Made by a program: the position numbers and the translations under genes. A DNA stretch of 64,000 nucleotides, from NCBI GenBank assembly GCA_023055425.1, contig JALGPY010000001.1, forward strand, positions 112,139,057 to 112,203,056, read 5' to 3'. Positions 47,263 through 58,553 of the stretch are shown piece after piece. The DNA is from Linanthus parryae. Lineage: Eukaryota; Streptophyta; Magnoliopsida; Ericales; Polemoniaceae. Numbering within the stretch: the first letter of the stretch is position 1; each line of letters starts with the position of its first letter. The notes beneath the pieces are model-generated. The model saw nothing but the letters and a program-made list of their open reading frames with translations. It did no database searches and had not been told where the DNA came from.

Positions 47263-47659
47263 ATGGACGTCAACCTAGTGAATCCAACCGTGGAGGATTC
47301 AGCTGAGCCACCCAACAAGAACGCCTTTCTTGGAGGGAATGTCAATTGGGGAGTTTATCGAAGAAGTCTTGGATATGTGTGAGCATCGGTTTTTCGCTTT
47401 TGTTGGAGGATGGGTATTCAACAACCTCCTAATTTCGAATCATAGCATTGTGGAGTCTTTACCTAATGAGCATCCTTAAATTCCGATTAAGAGACAAAAT
47501 AATGATTTGCTTGATGAGGGAGGATGGAACATTCCCTATCCAAAATATTTACATCAAGGCCAATGGATGATAACGCCGCACTTCATGAAGTGTACATTGT
47601 TGTTAGCTCACAAGCCTTGGGAGGAACCTATGGAGGATCCAGGAGAAGTGGTAGACTAA
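47263..47659 (+). pseudogene. Element G ORF b, unknown protein, diverged relative of ORF a
   Basis: Not recognised by family. It opens at ATG 47263 (MDVNLVNPTVEDSAEPP) and shifts frame near 47335. It continues with GEFIEEVLDMCEHRFFAF and ESLPNEHP, has a TAA near 47477, and goes on to KYLHQGQWMITPHFMKCTLL, ending at TAA 47657-47659. The order of blocks matches ORF a: VLQFCEDRF against VLDMCEHRF, ALPREP against SLPNEHP, FYQDEWMVDANFVCKLL against LHQGQWMITPHFMKCTL. ORF a and ORF b thus look like paralogues inside one element. It lacks the acidic repeat tail of ORF a. Confidence 0.55.
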
Positions 47660-49161
47660 AGATTTAGCGTGGACGATAGCGGTTTCCCACCCACCCTCAC
47701 GTAGAAAGCGTTTTGGGAATCGTGCCTTATGGTTTCTTCGAATATTAGAATTTATTTTAGAACCTAATTTGAAGTTGTTAGGAAAAAAATTTAATTTTGG
47801 GATTCTAGTTAGAATAATCTATCAAAGAATATTGGAATTTCTCTTTTCGGGTTGGAGCATTATTACCTAGTCTTGATGGATTACATAGCTTTACTAGTGA
47901 TTGTTTCTCTTCTTATCTTGTCCCGTATATATTTTGTGGGGGTTATATTTATCTTGTCTCTCTCCTTTCTCTTTTGTAGATGACCGTAGAATAGTAAGGA
48001 AAAAAGGGGAAACCACTCATGTGAAACTGAAGTTTGAGAGTGAGGTGCTAAGTTGTTTGTTATCATTTAGAACATTGATTCACCAAATGCGGTGTTCTGG
48101 GTCACTATAATGTTGATGTTTGCATTAGTTGTTTATGTTTGGAACTTTGTTAATTAGCTATTATTTGAGGAACGAGACATTTCTTTGCTCATGCCTTGTC
48201 CTTGGAATTACGTAATTAAGTCGTTGGGTTGTATCATCATTATTGTGCAAGTGTACTACAGTTCAAGCAATTGTTTGTTCTTAATCTGACTAAGAGTTCC
48301 GATGTTCAGCCTTGGACGATCTGAAGACCTTATTCCTTGTGACAAATAGTTCATGATGTGGTGGCAGTTATCATTTGAGTTATTGATTGAGATTTTGGGA
48401 CGCTTTCTCTTACCCCAGTACCAGAAATCAAACAAATGTTGGTTGTAGCCTAACTTACTATGGTATAGTCTCACGTTTTGGGTAATTAGCATATATTATC
48501 GTTTGGCATGTATGATTGGAGCATTGTCACTAAACCAATGTTTGGACAATGGAATGGTTACTCACCTCTGAGGTATTTGTCGAGTTTTGTTCTTATATTG
48601 GACTGCTTGGTGCTATATAAATAGTTGGTGTACCTGAGTAGTTTGGGTTTTCTTAATTGCATTGATCTTCACGGATGTTGTACTTAGAGCTTTGTTAATA
48701 GAGTTATGGTTTTGAGGATTTATCACTAAAGATTACTTTGGATATTAGTTTTAAAGACCGGTTATTGTAGAACCTATTTTGAATATGAATAAATTGCTTG
48801 GCGAGTGTACCTCATTATCGTATTTCCTTGTTTCGAGGCAAGTTTTATCAATAGATGTCGGTAGGAAAGCAAATGGAAAGGGGATCACCGGGTAACATCA
48901 AATATCATAGGCTATGGTTAAGTGACTAAAAGTAAGAGGAGCCGTGTCACTTTGGAGTCCTGTACAATATCGCCTCGATTCTCTGTCTTGTTAGATGAGA
49001 CGTATTGTACCATTAGGAGAACGAGACATTTCTTTTTAGGAATCGGCCTTAGAGTTAAATAATTTGTTTGGACGTATTTTCATTGTTGAGGGATCGTAAT
49101 ATAGAATTTTTTGTTGGTTTATGCTCACGTTCGCTAAGAGTACTTACTTTCAAACTTGGGA
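47660..49161 (+). other. Element G internal sequence after ORF b
   Basis: 1.5 kb. A third splice-acceptor-like motif, CTCTTTTGTAG followed by ATGACC, is near 47970-47986. It precedes a short open segment (to 48110) reading KKGETTHVKLKFESEV. The rest has no recognisable domain. Confidence 0.45.
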
Positions 49162-49166
49162 GATCT

Positions 49167-52100
49167 TGTAATACCCCACTTTATTATAGGGGTTATATAA
49201 TGACTTTTTGTAAAGTTTATACTAAGATTGTTGAAATTATATGACTTGAGAGGAGGTAAGTGCAATTTCAGAAAACATAAGCTAGCTAATAGTGGGGTGA
49301 TGGTTGTAGTTAGTATAAACTTGAAAGCCTAATGAGTAAATAAATAAAAGAAATAAAAATAAAACAATTTTTTTAACCCTATTTCACATCCCCCAACCTT
49401 CCGTACGATCAGAACATTTTTTGTTTCACCCAATACGGTGTTCGACAGAAAACCAACCACCACCACCATCACAGCCACCACCTTCTCTCTCTCCCTCAGT
49501 CTCTCTATCTCTCTCTCTCTCTCTCTCACTCTCTCTCTCTCTATCTCTCTCTCTCTCTCTCCCTTCTCTCTTAGACGAACAAGAGCAGCAGCGGCGACAG
49601 CGGTGGCCGCTGCCCACCCGACGGGAAAACCCACCAAGAAGAACACCACCACCATCTGCTCCGTCTCTTTCTCACAATCATCAATCTCTCTCTCTATCTC
49701 TTGTCCTCTCACAGACGACCAGAAAGCAGGATGAACGAGTGGAGGAGGCCGGACCACCACCATCGCCGGCGACCTCCATAAATTCCGGCGAGAAGCTCGG
49801 GCTGCTCCAACGAGAGCCACCCACCTCCTCAAATTGGTCCCAAACGACTCATGGGGATCCAAGGTGATCATTAGCAGCCTCAATTAGAGCCCAGAACGTC
49901 GGCGTCATCGCTGACGAATATCACCGCGACCACCATCGACGACGAGCTTGAACCGCCTCATTTCTCGACCGTTTTCAGCGATTTTTGGCTTGGTTAAACT
50001 CTAAATCACCTAATTTCACATTTTAGTTGATCAAAATCATAACTTGAGGCTTGAATCCACATTTAGATTGAACAAATTCGAAGTTCATGTGAGTGGGTGA
50101 AAGTGTCTTTTCCATAAACTCTATGTGTAAAGGTAAAAGTGTTGGTTCATAAACTTTGAGGGGTTAAAGTGTCTTTTAATAAACATGTCTTGTGAGTAGG
50201 AGAGGGTACTGATTGTCTTTTAATATAACTTAGGGGGGTCTGTTTGTTGTTTATATAAACATTAAATTTTACGTAAAATAAAGATGAAAATGTTTGATTC
50301 AAAATATTTTCTAAAAATATTAGTTTTCGTCCTCGTTCCAAAAATGTAACTCGGGTATAGAAATAGTGTACCGAATGCCTATTTAAAAATTAAACTAGAA
50401 ATACTTTCTTAATGGTAAACGAATCTTGTGTTCAATCACTTATACCTCAATTCAGTTTGTTTAAATACTTGTAAACGTGATATTTCATAAATTATAAACA
50501 TTGTTACATCGTGTTGAGTATTTAAAAGTAGTTTTCTTAGAAATCTAATATGTTCATTAATAAATATTGATTTTGTCAAATTAGTTAATCAAATGATAGT
50601 AAGTTGATATTTTAAATAAATTAGTTATCTAAGTGTGAATTTTAGAACAAAATAAGTTAGAAACTAACTGGAGAAATATTTATGAAGAGTTCTTAATTAA
50701 TTTTTTTATCTTTTTCTAGTTCCAATAATTATTTCTCGTACATGTAAATAGATAATAAATAACACTTATTTTTCCACTAAATATTTTTATCACTTAAACA
50801 ATTTAGTATCTAGTTATTTTATTACTTAAAAATATATCTCCAATAATTAATTTTGTCAGTTAAATAGTTTATTTGCTGTAGATAATTCATCCTAGAAAGT
50901 TAAATATAATTGTTAGAATATTAAGAATAAAATGTGGTTCTTTATAATTAGGAAGTTCTAAAAGTAAATATATCACTTTCTCACTATTTATACAAGGGTA
51001 TTATTTGTGAAATTGAATAGTAATATTAGATCATTATGATTTGATGATATGATTATTATAAACTAGCACGCTCTAGACAGTTATAGCAACAAAGAAAAGA
51101 TTTAGACTTTCTATTAAAGTAAATTGGACTTTCTCAAGTCGTCACTTGCATATCACGTGCTAGTCGAACTTTCGATTAATTAGAAATTATAAATTTGTAG
51201 GTGACGAATTTTTAGACGAGGGCTACGCCTATCTTTTGAGCTTACATGCTATTTGTCGTGTTATTGAGATGAGTAAACATGTCAAGTCTAGCGTGCCTAG
51301 CTTCCTTCGTGTCGAAATATGTCTCAAAATGTGTTTTATGATATGACTGTTATTTGAGATTTGATAATATTTTGAAATTGATTTTTGTTAGAACGTCTCA
51401 CAAGAATAATAATCCATAAATAACGTAAAGTGGAAAGAGTTGTGTGGGGATCGTTATTATTATTTTTGATATTGACTTTGGTCACTCGGCATGTGATTAT
51501 TACTGTCGAGGTTGACTACGGTCACTCGGCCTGTGTATTTTAACCCGGTCGCGACCTGCCGGGTGTCTCCATGTACTTACCTCTCTGGCCTAGAGAAGTC
51601 TTAGGGGGGTGCCGGTACTTATGGTCATGGTAGCTAGTGAAAGGATAGATCTTCCCCGCGTCAACAAGATAATAGTATGATTTTATCTGAGGAAGAGATT
51701 TTTATGAAAAGAAAGAAGAGATAGAAAGGGAATAATATTCCCCGTTTGAGATATAAGAGAAGGATTGAGGTACAAGGTATAAAGAAAGAGAATTTCGTAT
51801 GTGTTCCAGTATTCATACTTTATTCCTCAAAGATTTATTCAGTTATTGTTCATTCTCCGTTATGATTATTTTTGAAAAGATATGCTTCATAATCTGTTTA
51901 CAAGCTTGGGTGTTTACTTACTCAGTATTTCATTGCTGATTTTAGAAAAACCGCAGTTCTTGTTTTATTCCCACCACTGGTCTAGGCAAAGAAGGCATGG
52001 CTAAGAAGGGGAAACGCAGACTCATCTAGTATTTATCCGCACTCTTAGTAAAGATGAACTCTAGACAATTTGGATCTTTTGTATAATGTATAAGTCAATG

Positions 52101-52237
52101 TAAGATTTTTTTTCCTAAAGTGTGTAATAGATAAGTATGACAGTGTTTTTTATCGATTTCCGCCATCTCAGTAGGAGTAGCACCCTCTGGGGCTCCCCGG
52201 TGCGGAACGGAAAGCCTGGGAATCAAGGGGTGTTACA
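49167..52237 (+). mobile_element. Element J: solo Gypsy LTR
   Basis: A 3071-bp LTR, TGTAATACCCCAC to AAGGGGTGTTACA, with perfect GATCT duplications (49162-49166 and 52238-52242). It shares the GTCGCGACC, CTCTCTGGCC and GAAGTCTTAGG blocks with G's LTR in the same order and orientation, so it belongs to a related family. Open frames at 49329-49883 fall on the CT repeat and proline-rich leader and are not supported as genes. Confidence 0.92.
49483..49571 (+). repeat. CT microsatellite in J
   Basis: Imperfect (CT)n with CTAT interruptions, at the start of the C-rich leader of the LTR. It produces long but meaningless open frames on both strands. Confidence 0.9.
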
Positions 52238-52242
52238 GATCT

Positions 52243-53050
52243 TATGACCTTACTCTCCGTGGGAAAGTATCTTATGGTACAATAGCAATTTCACCTGTAA
52301 GAAGGTGCTTGTACTCGTTAGGAAAGGGGATTACAATGAAGGCTTTCTATATGTCACCCAAGACCGTGAATTGATGGGTATCACCAACAACTAAAAGACA
52401 CTTCGGCGTATGAAATTCTTCTTGTCTTTAACGTTGTTGACTTATACTTGGAACACTTGAATGAATAATGTGGTAAAATAACGTTGAATCTGAGTCAAAT
52501 TATTGTGGTTGCGCGTTTTGGACTAAGGTTATACTTATATGTGGAGAATACTAATATTTATGTGAGGCCTACTGTGGGAGAAATGCCTCCGAGCAAAATT
52601 ATTCTTTGAAAGCTGGTTGTGAATGGTCAATAATGATCAAAGTTTCTAATCTGGATTGTATGATATATGTGACAATGTTGCATCTTCGTAGTGCTGCATG
52701 ATAAGATAGAAAATTATCAACTGATGATAGTGAAGGAATCGCGACTAACTAGCCACACCACAACTGTTGTACCAACAAAGATCGACAAAAGAGAACGGTA
52801 GAAACTTGTTGGACTAGGATGTCTTTCACATTACCAGGAGCACCATTTTCACTCATGAAATCTTCAATTAGTGAAGGGTTGTGTTGGAACAATCATCTGC
52901 GATCCCTAAGCTATAGCTACGTCACCTGATCATGTGATCACGTACGACTTTGTCTTGAAGAGCGAAGTGGAAATTTTGGACAATACCTGTTTTATGACCC
53001 AAAGTTATTTACATTAATCTCATAGAATAACACCAAGCAACCATTAAACC
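52243..53050 (+). other. Element G internal sequence after J, probable decayed pol
   Basis: 0.8 kb just upstream of the readable integrase tail. By position it should be pol, but no motif can be read. Confidence 0.4.
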
Positions 53051-53285
53051 CTAGTGAAAGCTCATGACATGTTTCATGTGTTACAACTCAATAAGAGTGT
53101 TCCATACCCATCCCATGCATTGGACCCCGAACCAGTAGAATTGAGTTATGAGCATCATGTTAAGATTCTAGACTCTCAAGCTTATAAAGGTCTTACCGAC
53201 AAATCACCTCACAAGAGAGGCAACATGTGAAGCACGGGGAAGGTATGAGGAAAAAGTATCCTCACCTTTTTGACGACGTATTTTG
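53051..53285 (+). pseudogene. Element G remnant of Gypsy integrase C-terminus
   Basis: Conceptual translation gives HDMFHVLQLNKSVPYPSHAL and LSYEHHVKILDSQ, then TREAT and, after a frame change, MRKKYPHLFD. These match the order seen at the end of plant Gypsy integrases: VFHVS..L, DPSHVL, L.YEE.PV.ILD, EATWE and MR.KYP.LF in chromodomain-type elements. It shows G derives from an autonomous Gypsy element that lost most of pol. The remnant cannot be functional. Confidence 0.75.
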
Positions 53286-53469
53286 AGTTCTGAGGACGTC
53301 ACTCCTCTAAGGGGGGAGAGGATGTAATCCTTCGATTTTTACTCCTTATAGTATATTGCATATCATACGTGACTTTAGATGTGGATTTAGTAGATATACC
53401 CTAGAGTGGAGACTCATACCTTAATGGGTGTTGAGAAGTTGGTTTAAGCTTCGAGGACGAAGCCCTCTT

Positions 53470-53480
53470 TAAGGGGGGAT
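53470..53480 (+). promoter_or_regulatory. Element G polypurine tract
   Basis: TAAGGGGGGAT directly before the 3' LTR, preceded by TTCGAGGACGAAGCC. A second, similar module lies at 53282-53320. Confidence 0.8.
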
Positions 53481-54113
53481 TGAAATACCTAATTTTGTAG
53501 ATACGGGTATTTTGTGATATTTTTATAAGAATTGGGAATTTATTTTTATTTTATTAATTTTTTGGGGGTTTTATGAATTTTACCTAAATTAATTAGTGTC
53601 TTTTAAATAAGTTAAGGGGTGGTGGATGTCTTTTACCTAAACTAAGGGGGAGATAAGTGTCCTCTATATATAAAGTTTACTAAGTGTTTAATTTATTAAA
53701 AAGTTACGTAACGTATAACGTTTTAGCGTGACCAAAACGAAGTTTTTATTTAATTTTACGTAACAAGCCACCGCGTGGCTTGGTGCTCCAGCAACACTCA
53801 ACCATCTCCTACCAGGAGATGAATTTGTCCCCGTCGACCAACACTCCGCCTCCAACACCAACTCCGCCAAATTCAACCACCAAATCAATCAAAACAGTCC
53901 CAATCAACTCAAAATTCGACAAAGACCAATTAATTCTCATCAAGAAAACCCAGTTCGCCAATTTCGCATCCCGATTCGGAATCGAAAATACCTCCGGTGG
54001 GTTTTCTAATCCTCGTCGGATTCTACACTTGAGGGCTATAAAAATCCTTGAAACTCAGAGCAAATCTTCACCAAACCCAGCTCTCTCAATCCCTCTCAAT
54101 CTCTCTCTCAATT

Positions 54114-54147
<34 letters not shown>

Positions 54148-55983
54148 CCGTTCCGGTCCGACGAAGCAGACCCAGCCGGCCCGCCTCCGTCGCTGTCGTC
54201 CTTCCTGTCGCCGCCGTGCGCCATCGCCCTCGTCACCGTCGCCGTAGTGGCCCTCCGTCGTCTCTCGTCCGGTAAACCCAAAGTTCAACTCTGTTTTCTA
54301 ATTCTTCATTTTTGTTGCTTTGATTTAGTGTTGCAGTGGGTTTATGAGAGAAGAAAGGGGGCTGAAATATTTTGGAAACTTGAGGGGTTGTTTTAGTTCA
54401 TTACGAAACTTGTAAGGGTCTGATTGACGGATATCAAATTATAAGGGGGGCTCTTGTCTTTTCTTCAACAGTTTATTAGTGGGTTTATTTTATTTGGTTT
54501 TTCAAAGGTATAGGTAACTAAATATGTGCTATATATGTTATTTAATCTAAATCTTATATATTTATCTAATTCTTGATTTTAGTAGATATAATTCTTAAAC
54601 TAATTACTTTTAGTCTCTTTAAAACTAAAGTTTAATTGATTATAATATTTCCTTACTAAACTTAAGATTTGGCTATGTGGGACAATATGTAATTAAGGGT
54701 ATAATGTTTATGCTATAATAAAGTTATATCATTGTAAAATAGTGTTTATTAATTAAGTGAATTAGTTTCATTATATAAATAAAATAAATATTATTAAAAA
54801 ATATATTACCTTATAAGTTATATAATTGTAGTTTAGAGGTTTTTATAAATAATAAACGTCAGTTTTATAAATTGTATTTTAAAATAAAAGTGGTTGTTCA
54901 CCTTAGCAAATGTTGGGGAGATGTATTAAGGGATTGTATGTGTTTCATGTAGGACTTTGTGTCTGTTAGTGTCGTGTTAGTAATATGTTGATTATGATAT
55001 TGTTAACTTGTAGGCGACGAGTTCTCAGACGAAGGGTACGTTGAGTACTACGGCTGAGTTGTTGTAGTTGCTTTTAATTAAGTGAGTAAACATGCCAGGC
55101 CTAGCGCCCATTCCTTTCTTCGTGTCAAAAATATTTTATGTGATTTGTTGTCTCAAAATGAAATATTTGTTTTATAGGTTTCCTTGAGTAACAGGTTTTT
55201 TTTATTTACTAAAGTGACGATATCACAACTATCACATGAGAAATTAATAAAATGTAATGACGTAAAGTGGAATGGTAGTACCAGGGAACACTTTGATTAT
55301 TTATTCTTGGGTTTGGTCGATTTTGACTATGGTCCATCGACCCACTTTATTTTATTTTACTCGGTCGCAAGAAACCCGAGTCGCTCCTTGTATTTATCTC
55401 TCTTTCCCGTGTCAACATGATAATAATGTGGATTTCTAAGACTTGGACATTTATTGTTTAATATCTGGAAGACCAGGTTGGAAAATGAAGAGAGTTTGGG
55501 AATGTTTCCCTAATTGAAATACTAAAGTGAAGATTTAGTGAATTCTTGTTTCTCACATATATTTATACTTCATCTCCTTCATTGTTAAACTGTTGTTGTT
55601 TTTTCTGAAATATGCCTCATAATCTATTTACGTGTCTGGGTGTTTATTGACTCAATATTTCCGCTATTATTTGTTAAATGTGGTGTTCTATTTTGTTTTC
55701 TTCACCACATGTCTAGATGATGGGAGCATAGCTTAGCGGGGACGCAAATCATCACTTAGACGTTTAGTAGTTTCACAGAACTTCTTTTAGTATCATTACA
55801 TTTTAGTTGGTTAATGCCCGTGTTTGAGCCACAAAGATTAGAATTTTATTAAGTAATATTTCTAAAGACTTTATGGATGTTTTTCTTGGGATCCCCTATT
55901 TAAATCTCCTTGTATTCGGGTTTCATCTCGGGTACAGAGTGACACCCCTGGGCTTCCGGTTTTGTCATTTCGGGGGTGTTACA
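53481..55983 (+). repeat. Element G 3' LTR
   Basis: 2503 bp, TGAAATACCTAATTTTG to CGGGGGTGTTACA. It contains a (CT)n run (about 54113-54144) and a GC-rich segment to about 54250 that the 5' LTR lacks. GGACT, the right target duplication, follows. Confidence 0.88.
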
Positions 55984-56553
55984 GGACTAATCCACGTATA
56001 GACATGATTATGATTTGCAAAAGTGGACTAATCCTTGTATAGACATGATTAGGACTAGATGGACTAATCCATGTAAGGACATAATTAGGAGAGGGGCTAA
56101 TATGTAGTTAACAAGGAGTTATTTGACTATAAAAAGAGCAGTCCTAGCTTATTTTCTCACTAATGCTCATAACATACTTTGAGTAGGAGAGAACAAAGCA
56201 TGGAGAGAGAGCAAGACAAGCCTAGGCCGAGCCTAGACCCGTCCACCCCCTCTACCCGTCGGCCAAGAAGAGGCCGAGCCTCTTTTGGTCTCCGTTATGT
56301 GATTCTTCTTCTTCCTTCTTCCACCGATTTCTAGAACAAGACGTGGAGGAATCTAGATCTTGATCTTAGGCGTGAACTAGCTATAGAGACACAAACAATA
56401 TTTTGCGTTTGAAGTCATCACAGGAGACAAACAAGGTAATTGTCACTTGAACCTTCACTATCGTTATGATGTCTCTTCCTGTGATCCTTGGTGGGTCTTG
56501 TGCGGATCTTTATTTGTTATATTCCGCTGCGTAATCCGTTACAAAACCTAACA
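55984..56553 (+). repeat. Element A 3' LTR, third part
   Basis: A's LTR resumes inside the GGACTAATCC array and ends ACAAAACCTAACA. It matches 11384-11943 along its length, including the GAGCCTAGACCCGTCC leader portion. Confidence 0.9.
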
Positions 56554-56876
56554 AAAATATCCCATGAAGAAGAAGAAGAAATATAAAAGACGATGACAAG
56601 AGAAAGGTTATGGTGTGGTTGGGCACACCAAAAGATCAAGTGATTAGGTGTAGCACGCACACCAAAGCTCGCAGTGGTCGTACACGGATTAACGATTAAT
56701 ACAACGAAAACACTCGCGTATATATCTAGAATACTAGTCTAATATTTTCTAAAATCTCACGCTAATTTCTTAACTATAAAATACAATAATTTACCCAACC
56801 TTATTTTTCACAACTAAATTCTTATTTAGCTTGTTGACCTACTATTTTACCCTTAGGTACTGGACGGGGTATTACA
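56554..56876 (-). repeat. Element K: start of a minus-strand Gypsy 3' LTR, interrupted by element A
   Basis: Read on the minus strand, TGTAATACCCCGTCCAG starts at 56876, right after the polypurine stretch GGGGGGAAGGA. The LTR runs left until A cuts it; its remainder should lie left of the window beyond A's 5' LTR. Confidence 0.75.
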
Positions 56877-57060
56877 TCCTTCCCCCCATAAAGTTCAGGG
56901 TTAAGCGTGTCGTAAGCAACTTAGCACAGAACAATATTTAACGAAAGGTCGCATCATCTCCCCCTTAGATCCCCGGAATTCGAATTACTTTATCAAATAT
57001 GTACGAGTATTTCTTTCTCATTTCACCCTTAGTTTCCCCTGTCGCCACTTTCGTTATTAG
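56877..57060 (-). other. Element K 3' end of internal region with polypurine tract
   Basis: On the minus strand CTAAGGGGGAGATGATGC and TTTATGGGGGGAAGGA precede the LTR, the pattern seen at the end of Gypsy pol regions. No reading frame is preserved. Confidence 0.6.
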
Positions 57061-57860
57061 TGAGTACATACTATTAAACAAGACTGGGAGGCAATGCTAA
57101 AAGTAATGGCGGAAATCAAAATCATAACATCCCGACATATATTACATACTATTAAACATTACATAGTATTCTTAAGTCGTTTATACATCATTACTAAAAC
57201 ATTATGCTTACACTAGCCATACTAGCTTTCTATTCATGACGATATCCTTATTAGTGAGTCTCGTACCCTGCTACACCATAATCACCAGCTTCTAAAACTG
57301 CGGTGGTAAGGAAAACAAGAACTGAAGTTTCCAAAGTCAGCATAAAATATTGAGTAAGTAAACACCCGAGCACGTAAACAGATGACAAAGCACAATTCAT
57401 TTTCACAACAATTATAAAGAGGAATAGATCATAAAAGAGTAAACTTGATGAGTAAAGTAGGAAACTCAAATACCATTTGATCTTCTCAATTTTCTTCTTG
57501 AGCCTCAAACGAGAAGTATTATGCCAATCTCTTCTTCTTTCCTAAAATAAATATCATTTACTCAGAGAAAACTGTATTATCAACTTGTTGATACGGGGAA
57601 GGATCTACTATCACTAGCAGCCAAGACTTTAAGTGGCACCCCCTAAGACTTCTTGCGCGCAGAAAGGTGAGTACATGGAGCGATAATAATAACCACATAC
57701 CGAGTGACTGAAGTCAACATCGACAATAATAATAACCACGGGCCGAGTGAGCAAAGTCAACATTGACACATAATAATAACCACAGACCGAGTGACCGGAG
57801 TCAACATCGACAATAAAATAATAACCACGGGCCGAGTAACCGGAGTCAACATCAACGATG
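57061..57860 (-). repeat. Minus-strand Gypsy LTR fragment related to J
   Basis: The reverse complement aligns with J at about 51450-52160: GTTTACTTACTC near the CTGTTTAC block, GATTTCCGCCAT, and GAAGTCTTAGGGGGTGCC with CGGTCACTCGG-like units. The ends are not clear, so it is called a fragment. Confidence 0.65.
57683..57858 (-). repeat. Four-copy minisatellite in the LTR fragment
   Basis: Four units of 42-45 bp on the plus strand, each with ATAATAACCAC, CCGAGTGA(C) and AGTCAACATCGAC. J has about two copies of the same unit (51450-51540), so it expanded here. The minus-strand open frame at 57629-57925 is a product of this repeat. Confidence 0.85.
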
Positions 57861-58553
57861 ATTGAAAAAGCGTAGTCATTATTTATCAATAAAAAGGTCA
57901 CCATTTGCCAGGTCGGGAGGACCACAAGCTATCGCATAGTCCAAAAATATTTTCTTAGACAACAACATCATTTTGACTAGAAACTCCCACACCCGATCTT
58001 TACTCCTCGCCTATGACTTGTGTTGTAAATCCCATATTCTAATGATATCCATTCCTCGAATCTTCTTCATAATTCAGTAGAATATTTGACATTAATCAAA
58101 CCATATAGTATGTAGTGCATGAAAATCACCTTCAGCAGAATAATTTCATTCCCATCTATCGACCCTAATTTCGAATCTCACCTAGCCACAGTAACTCACT
58201 ATCCAAACCCTGTGTCGATAATAGAGACCTCCTCTCTTGAGAGGTCGGCGAAAGGATGAATTCAAAGTTTCAAACTTGTAACATGAGCAAGAGTATGAAT
58301 GAGATGATATTGATAAGGCCACATGGGCTTTACATGATCGAACTAGAGAAGAGGATTCATACTCTTTGGTGTATCATTCTCAAATTTGATTTATTCCTTA
58401 TCCTTTTAAAAAGGAAGTGCCTATATCCATACATAAGAGGGAATAGTCATTTTGATCTTCTAGATGGAGTACTTAGTAGGTAAAAAAACAAAGACTCTTT
58501 GGTAACACAAGGGGTAGACATATAAAATCCATGAACTCTATTCCAAGCGTATA
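57861..58553. other. Unassigned repeat-like sequence left of L
   Basis: No recognisable coding domain. It may be more of the K internal region or LTR. L inserted at its right end (GTATA, 58549-58553). Confidence 0.4.

Larger units (their letters stand above)
40014..55983 (+). mobile_element. Element G: large decayed Ty3/Gypsy (LARD-like) retrotransposon
   Basis: LTRs of 2453 and 2503 bp start TGAAATACC and end GTGTTACA. A tRNA-Met primer site follows the 5' LTR, and TTTAAGGGGGGAT precedes the 3' LTR. The target duplication is GTACT/GGACT, one mismatch. After removing H (with I) and J, the internal region is about 6 kb. It has two unknown ORFs, no reverse transcriptase that can be read, and a remnant of the Gypsy integrase C-terminus near 53051-53285. 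It resembles a large retrotransposon derivative driven by a Gypsy relative. Confidence 0.85.
1..56553 (+). mobile_element. Element A: old Ty1/Copia retrotransposon (Angela/Tork-like), host of the nested insertions
   Basis: Both LTRs, the primer site, degenerate gag-pol and the polypurine tract can be followed through the window once the inserts are skipped. The 5' LTR is at 1-764 and 11384-11943, the internal part runs 11944-28096, and the 3' LTR is at 28097-28556, 39613-40013 and 55984-56553. The three 3' LTR pieces add up to about 1.42 kb, matching the 1425-bp LTR of element C, the same family. The LTR begins TGTTGGAAATATCCCCTAG, resembling Angela-type Copia LTRs. About 219 bp of the 5' LTR and the left target duplication lie outside the window; a right-hand duplication would be AAAAT at 56554-56558. 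All coding parts are heavily mutated, so this is a dead element. Confidence 0.88.

Noticed and set aside
49329..49883. Long open frames on both strands (up to 184 codons) around the CT repeat in J
   Set aside because: They are produced by (CT)n/(GA)n and a C-rich leader, giving Ser/Leu or Arg/Glu repeats, with no domain.
53780..54288. Open frames on both strands in G's 3' LTR (155, 75 and 77 codons)
   Set aside because: Low-complexity sequence around the CT repeat; the 5' LTR does not preserve them.
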